From contig CM067082.1 in assembly GCA_034008185.1 (NCBI GenBank), positions 53,403,586 to 53,467,585 of the forward strand: a stretch of 64,000 nt of DNA, written 5' to 3'. Origin of the DNA: Gorsachius magnificus (lineage: Eukaryota > Chordata > Aves > Pelecaniformes > Ardeidae). Position numbers and translations under genes: made by a program. The first letter of the stretch is position 1. Each line of letters opens with the position of its first letter. Under the pieces are notes generated by a model. That model saw only the letters and a list, made by a program, of their open reading frames with translations, had not been told where the DNA came from and made no database searches. Shown here piece after piece: positions 59,508-64,000 of the stretch.

Positions 59508-62500
59508 GTCGAGGGAAGTTCTATACTCATGGTTGCAGTAGAGGAAATCTTTAGAAGACTGCTCTGCTGTTTTGTCAGGGAAGTGGTATATACCTGTGAA
59601 TCGCTTGGTAAGGAGGAGTGGGTTGTGTTGCTGGCTGACTGGTTTGGTAGGTGCTAGACTTACTTTGCATTAACTTTCTGAAGTGGGTGAACACAGATAA
59701 TATGGAAAGGGATTGACAACAGGCATGGTGAGGAGGGAAAGCATCCTCAAATGGCTGGGACAGGTAGGGATGCCAAAATGTTATTGGATTGCCCCTAAAG
59801 GTAGCCTTCCTAAGGGGCAGGTGTCCAGGCTTTTTAATCACCTCCTCTACCTTTTAAGGGATGAAGTTCTTAACACACAGTTTGAAAGAATGGATTGAGA
59901 TGTCTCTGTTCCTTGTTCAAATAAAGCATGTTTTTACCTGAAAAATAATATTTTACTATTTCTTTTCTTCTAGTGTTTATTTCTCATGTATTTTTTAGGT
60001 TGAAGTACTAGATCAAAAGCAGATTTTTGTAAGCTGATTTTTCTTAGGAACATATTTTCTTATGTATTCTTCTCAAAACATTCTAGTCCATTTTTGAATC
60101 TGGATGGAAAATGGATACCTCCAGGAAAATGTCACAAAATATTTTTCTTCATGTCAGGACACTTGTGTATGACTATAATCTTGGATCTTTTACTGTCATG
60201 GTTTCATCACAGGAGAGCATCTCAGTGAAAACACTTTGATTTTTAAGAGTTCATCAGCTTCTGTGACTAATTCCCTGTTGTTTACAGCATCAAATGTAGT
60301 TCTAGTAAAATGACTGTCATCACAGAGAAATATGACTTCATCTGGGTAATCAGCAGTTTTTATATAATGTGTCAAAATGGGAGAAAGCTAAAATATAGGC
60401 CATTTGGCAGAACTCCTTCTAAACTGGATGTTTTTCAAAGTTTTCTGTGAGAATTCAACTGCTCCAGAACATGTGTGTACATTTCATGAAAGCTTTATTG
60501 AATTTGAGTCAGATTTTAACAAATCTGATGACTGCCAGCTCTTCAGAGCTTCCCTGAAGTGGATTTTGTTCCCTTAGGTCATGACTTTATTTCCCAAGGA
60601 TTTCTTAATCAATGTTTCACTTCAAATTTTTTGAATAATTCCTTTTCAGCTTGCTGTAGGGAACCTTGAATAAACAAATCTGTAATGCATAAATGTTCTG
60701 TTAATTCCAATTTTTGTATCATGTAATTAGATGGAAAGTTAATAAGCAGACAAGATTAAGAATTAGCTGATGATTATATTGTATTTCCATGGTGAGCAGA
60801 AATAGATAGGAACAACATGTCGGTTCTGCAACCTCCGCTCTGCCCAATCTATCTCTGCTCTGTGCTGTGTACATGCTGATGCCTTGCTTTGCCCAACGCT
60901 AAAATTCTTTATGCCTTTCGTTCCTTTCACCTCTGTGCTGTTTTTTCCTTTGGTATCATCAAATCCCAGCTCTCCAGACCTTGTGTGTACTGATGAATGC
61001 TGTCTTTTTCCAATATGCAAAGTAGAGCCACCATGTCACTGCCTTCCCCTCCTTCCCTCAATGTCTTCAGACGCTGCCTTCCACAGCACTGCCTTTTTGC
61101 CTTGCGTGGCTTTCCTCCTCTCTCTCAACCTCAATGCCAACAGTTTAGGAATGGGAACTGCCTTTGAAACAGTCCACCTGTCTTCAAACTCTACCAACCC
61201 TCCACTGCCTTACGCCATCTGCAAATACCTCTCTGTCTCTTGTCTAGTTGCTTCCTTTCCCTCCCTCCCACGGTGACGATTAAGCTCTGATATGCCTCTC
61301 ACAAATAACGTGAGCACAGAGAGGAAGGGAGGGTACAACTCCCCAGTTCTGGCATACGAATTCCATGTTGGTGTGCATGGTCTCCTTGGGGCAGGAATGC
61401 TCCTTGCCGCTTGTTGGTGGCACCTTTCTTCTGCACTGATCTGCAGCTTTGCACAACGTGTCTGGGTGGCCCCAACTTGTTCAACTTGCAAAGCATCCTG
61501 TAGTGCAGAATGTGGCAATATTAAATGAAGTGATGACCAGGATGACCTGGACTGATGGTGTACGTACTTGGTATTTAAATACTTGTCTTATCATGATCAG
61601 GAAGACAGATTAAATTCAGCCTTCTTTATAGGAGTGAATTGAGTGTGGAGTATTTTTGGCAAAATATCTCAGACTACTTAGCATCCTTAAAAAGAAAGGC
61701 AGTGTTTTGTCTGAGAAATTAATAATAATTGCAGTTTGGATTAACCTGAGCTCTTGAAAACTCTTAACAGAGAGAAGAAATCGCAGTTTCTTCCTCCTCG
61801 ACCAGGTTGAGCTATGATATTGTAAGCAAGTTTCTTTAATTACTTTCAGCAAACTGTTTTCAGGATTCTGTATTTAGTCATGCTCTTACGTGACAAAAGG
61901 TGCCTCTAAAAGGGTATCTGCTGGGTATCTTGTACCCATAAAAAATCTGGAAGGGCCCACACATTACTATAATGTGTCCAGCTGACCCCACTCTCTGCAT
62001 GTTTCCATATAAATTGCTGAACTTGCCTGTGGACCAGCAGAGGTGTGTGTTATTCTGCAGGCAGAGCTGGGACAAATATGGAGCAGAAGTTGAGCAAACA
62101 CAGGTGGTTTCCTCATCCAAGCTTTTTAAACATGAGATGCATAGTAAATTCTGTGAATGGAGCTATGGTGCTATGGAGAGGCTAAAATCCGCATGAGGCA
62201 TCAATGTGATTTTTACTGGCAGGAGAAGAATTTGATCATTAAGTGACATGCCAACCATATGACAGCACTTAAACAGTTCCTGTCAATCAGCTGCTAAGTG
62301 TCAGTACCCTTATTTATCCTTTCAGGACATATATCCATTTACATTATCATCATCTGAAAGAGAGAACAGCATTACTGAAAATAAAATCCCATGCTGGTAG
62401 CCAAGAGAAAGGGAAACAAAAGATATGTATCACTGTCGCATATGCATGTCATGGTAGGGGTTTCTGATATCACCTACAGGAGAAGCTATTTAGGGAAAAG

Positions 62501-64000
62501 AAAAACCCTGAAAATGTGTTCTAAAATTTAGATGGGAAACAGTAAGAAACAGAAGAGACAGATGTGCACTAGAACTTGAGGCATCGCTGCCTGACTATTC
62601 TAGCCTTATGTAGGCTAATATCCCCATCTATGGAGATATCCTTCCAAGCCATTTGCTTGATTTTCAACTGTAGCCCCAATCCACTGAATCACTTAAACAC
62701 ATGCATAATTTCAAGCATGTATTGTTAAGAGATTAGAAAGCAATTATAGCTTGTCAAACCTCCTCAGACATGGTCAAATCCCTTCTCTTCATCACAGTCC
62801 TCTTAAAAATAGCTGCATCTAACCAGAGGAAAGTTTCAGAACCACTGGACCCCAGTTTTGTGGAGGGGTGAGACCTGCGTGGGCACTCATTCCTATCCCT
62901 CACATACATTTCTTTCCTCAGGAAGGACACCTGTATGTATAAGCCAGATGACAGCAGCATAGATTGAATAATCAGGATACCAGTGTCTTAAGAAGTGTAC
63001 CTGGAGGTTGGTCAGATCTCTGGGCAAAACTGGCTAAGAAAGACATGCTTCCAAAAAGGTACTACCTGAGTCGTTTTTTCCTTCCCTTCAAGAGAGAGAA
63101 AAGTGACATTTACATATGATGGAGAATACTGAACACTGTATTTTGAAAGACAATCTTAGATGACAATTTGGACATTTACTCTGTCCTGAGAAGAACAGTG
63201 AAGACAGGACAGCAACTTGTTTGAAATCCTTTTTCCCTCCTATTTTTTTTTGAGGTTGCTTAGATCAGTCATGCTGAGTTCATATGCCCAGAGTTTAATA
63301 TGTTCCTTTTCTCCCTGTTTGCAGGCTTGCTTTGTAAAAAAAAATCTTTTTGAAAGCCAGTTCCTGTACACTTTACCAGTGTGTTGCTCAACAGCATTTC
63401 TTTGAGAAGATGAAGGTGCTGGGGTACACACAACTATCTATGGAACAAGCTGTTTGAAAGCATGATTGACACTCTTGAGTGCCTTTATGTATCGCTCCTT
63501 ATAATGGTACTGAAAGGCTTCAGCAGGCACAAGCCTTCATTCAGATAGTAGGCAGGTAGCTAAAATTGCTTACCAGTGGGTCACCAAATAGATGCAGAAC
63601 ACTGTGGCCTCATTTATTAATTTCTGGTGTAAAAAATACAGCAAATGAGCTGCACAACCTTTACTGAGCAACCAACTGAATCATAGGAACAAAGCTGTTT
63701 GTAGCAAATGAGGAAAGGTCATTTGACTCACTCAAGCTCATTAGTCCTATTTAATATTGCCCTTATCCAGCACTGAGTAGATAGTTGCACAGCCTTGCCT
63801 CCAATACTTCGTCCCCCAGACCATGCCTTACAACTCAGTTTATCCTTAGTAAGTTCTCTTGGAAAACAAACAAACAAAAAGCAATGAGAGATCTTTATTT
63901 AAAAAAAAAATACTCTTGATTTCTTATATTCTTTTCAGGTTTGCACAGTTGTTGCTGTTAGTGTGAAAGTGGTAACCCGAGGCTATTTATTATTTTTGTG

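Larger units (their letters stand above)
55541..64000. other. Gene-less stretch to the window end
   Basis: No exon, RNA gene or young transposon is recognised. Two old-repeat fragments and two simple repeats are listed separately. Frames such as 57566-57802 and 60884-61276 lack known domains. The rest is ordinary AT-rich DNA. Confidence 0.6.

Noticed and set aside
1..64000. CRISPR array, tRNA, rRNA or operon-like gene cluster
   Set aside because: No regularly spaced repeats, no cloverleaf with a TTCGA-type arm and no dense co-directional frames. The repeats and composition are those of a vertebrate.

Overview
The window reads as a non-coding piece of a bird genome. The base composition is AT-rich. 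There are several 5'-truncated CR1 LINE copies, a decayed ERVL-type endogenous retrovirus whose LTR begins with an avian-type sequence, and a solo LTR that looks like an avian ERVK. I found no host exon, no rRNA or tRNA, no CRISPR array and no prokaryotic gene organisation. Almost all open frames are short chance frames. The order of the bird lineage cannot be told from this.

Layout: 1-12.6 kb is unannotatable AT-rich DNA with one small GC-rich patch (about 2.86-3.06 kb). A solo-LTR-like element (+) lies at about 12.64-13.03 kb, followed by a C-rich/G-quadruplex tract. At 17.86-22.05 kb is a minus-strand ERVL relic. Going down the coordinates it reads gag, protease, RNase H, integrase, polypurine tract and 3' LTR. 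Its reverse-transcriptase core, its 5' end and its 5' LTR are missing. CR1 copies, all minus strand, lie at about 25.2-25.9, 40.9-41.7, 43.98-44.28 and 55.17-55.54 kb, and a much older CR1-like RT fragment at about 28.5-28.9 kb. A GC-rich block of uncertain origin sits at 27.74-28.17 kb. A CpG-dense unassigned 128-codon frame lies at 49.5-49.9 kb.

The DNA between these elements contains AT-rich, TAAT/ATTA-dense blocks that look like candidate conserved non-coding elements (best at 50.04-50.68 kb). It also contains short fragments resembling an old amniote interspersed repeat. The only protein-coding logic in the window is that of transposable elements: CR1 ORF2 3' ends, and gag-pol of the ERVL relic, which cannot be functional. 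Every LINE and the retrovirus lie on the minus strand. If the window is an intron, this weakly favours a host gene on the plus strand.
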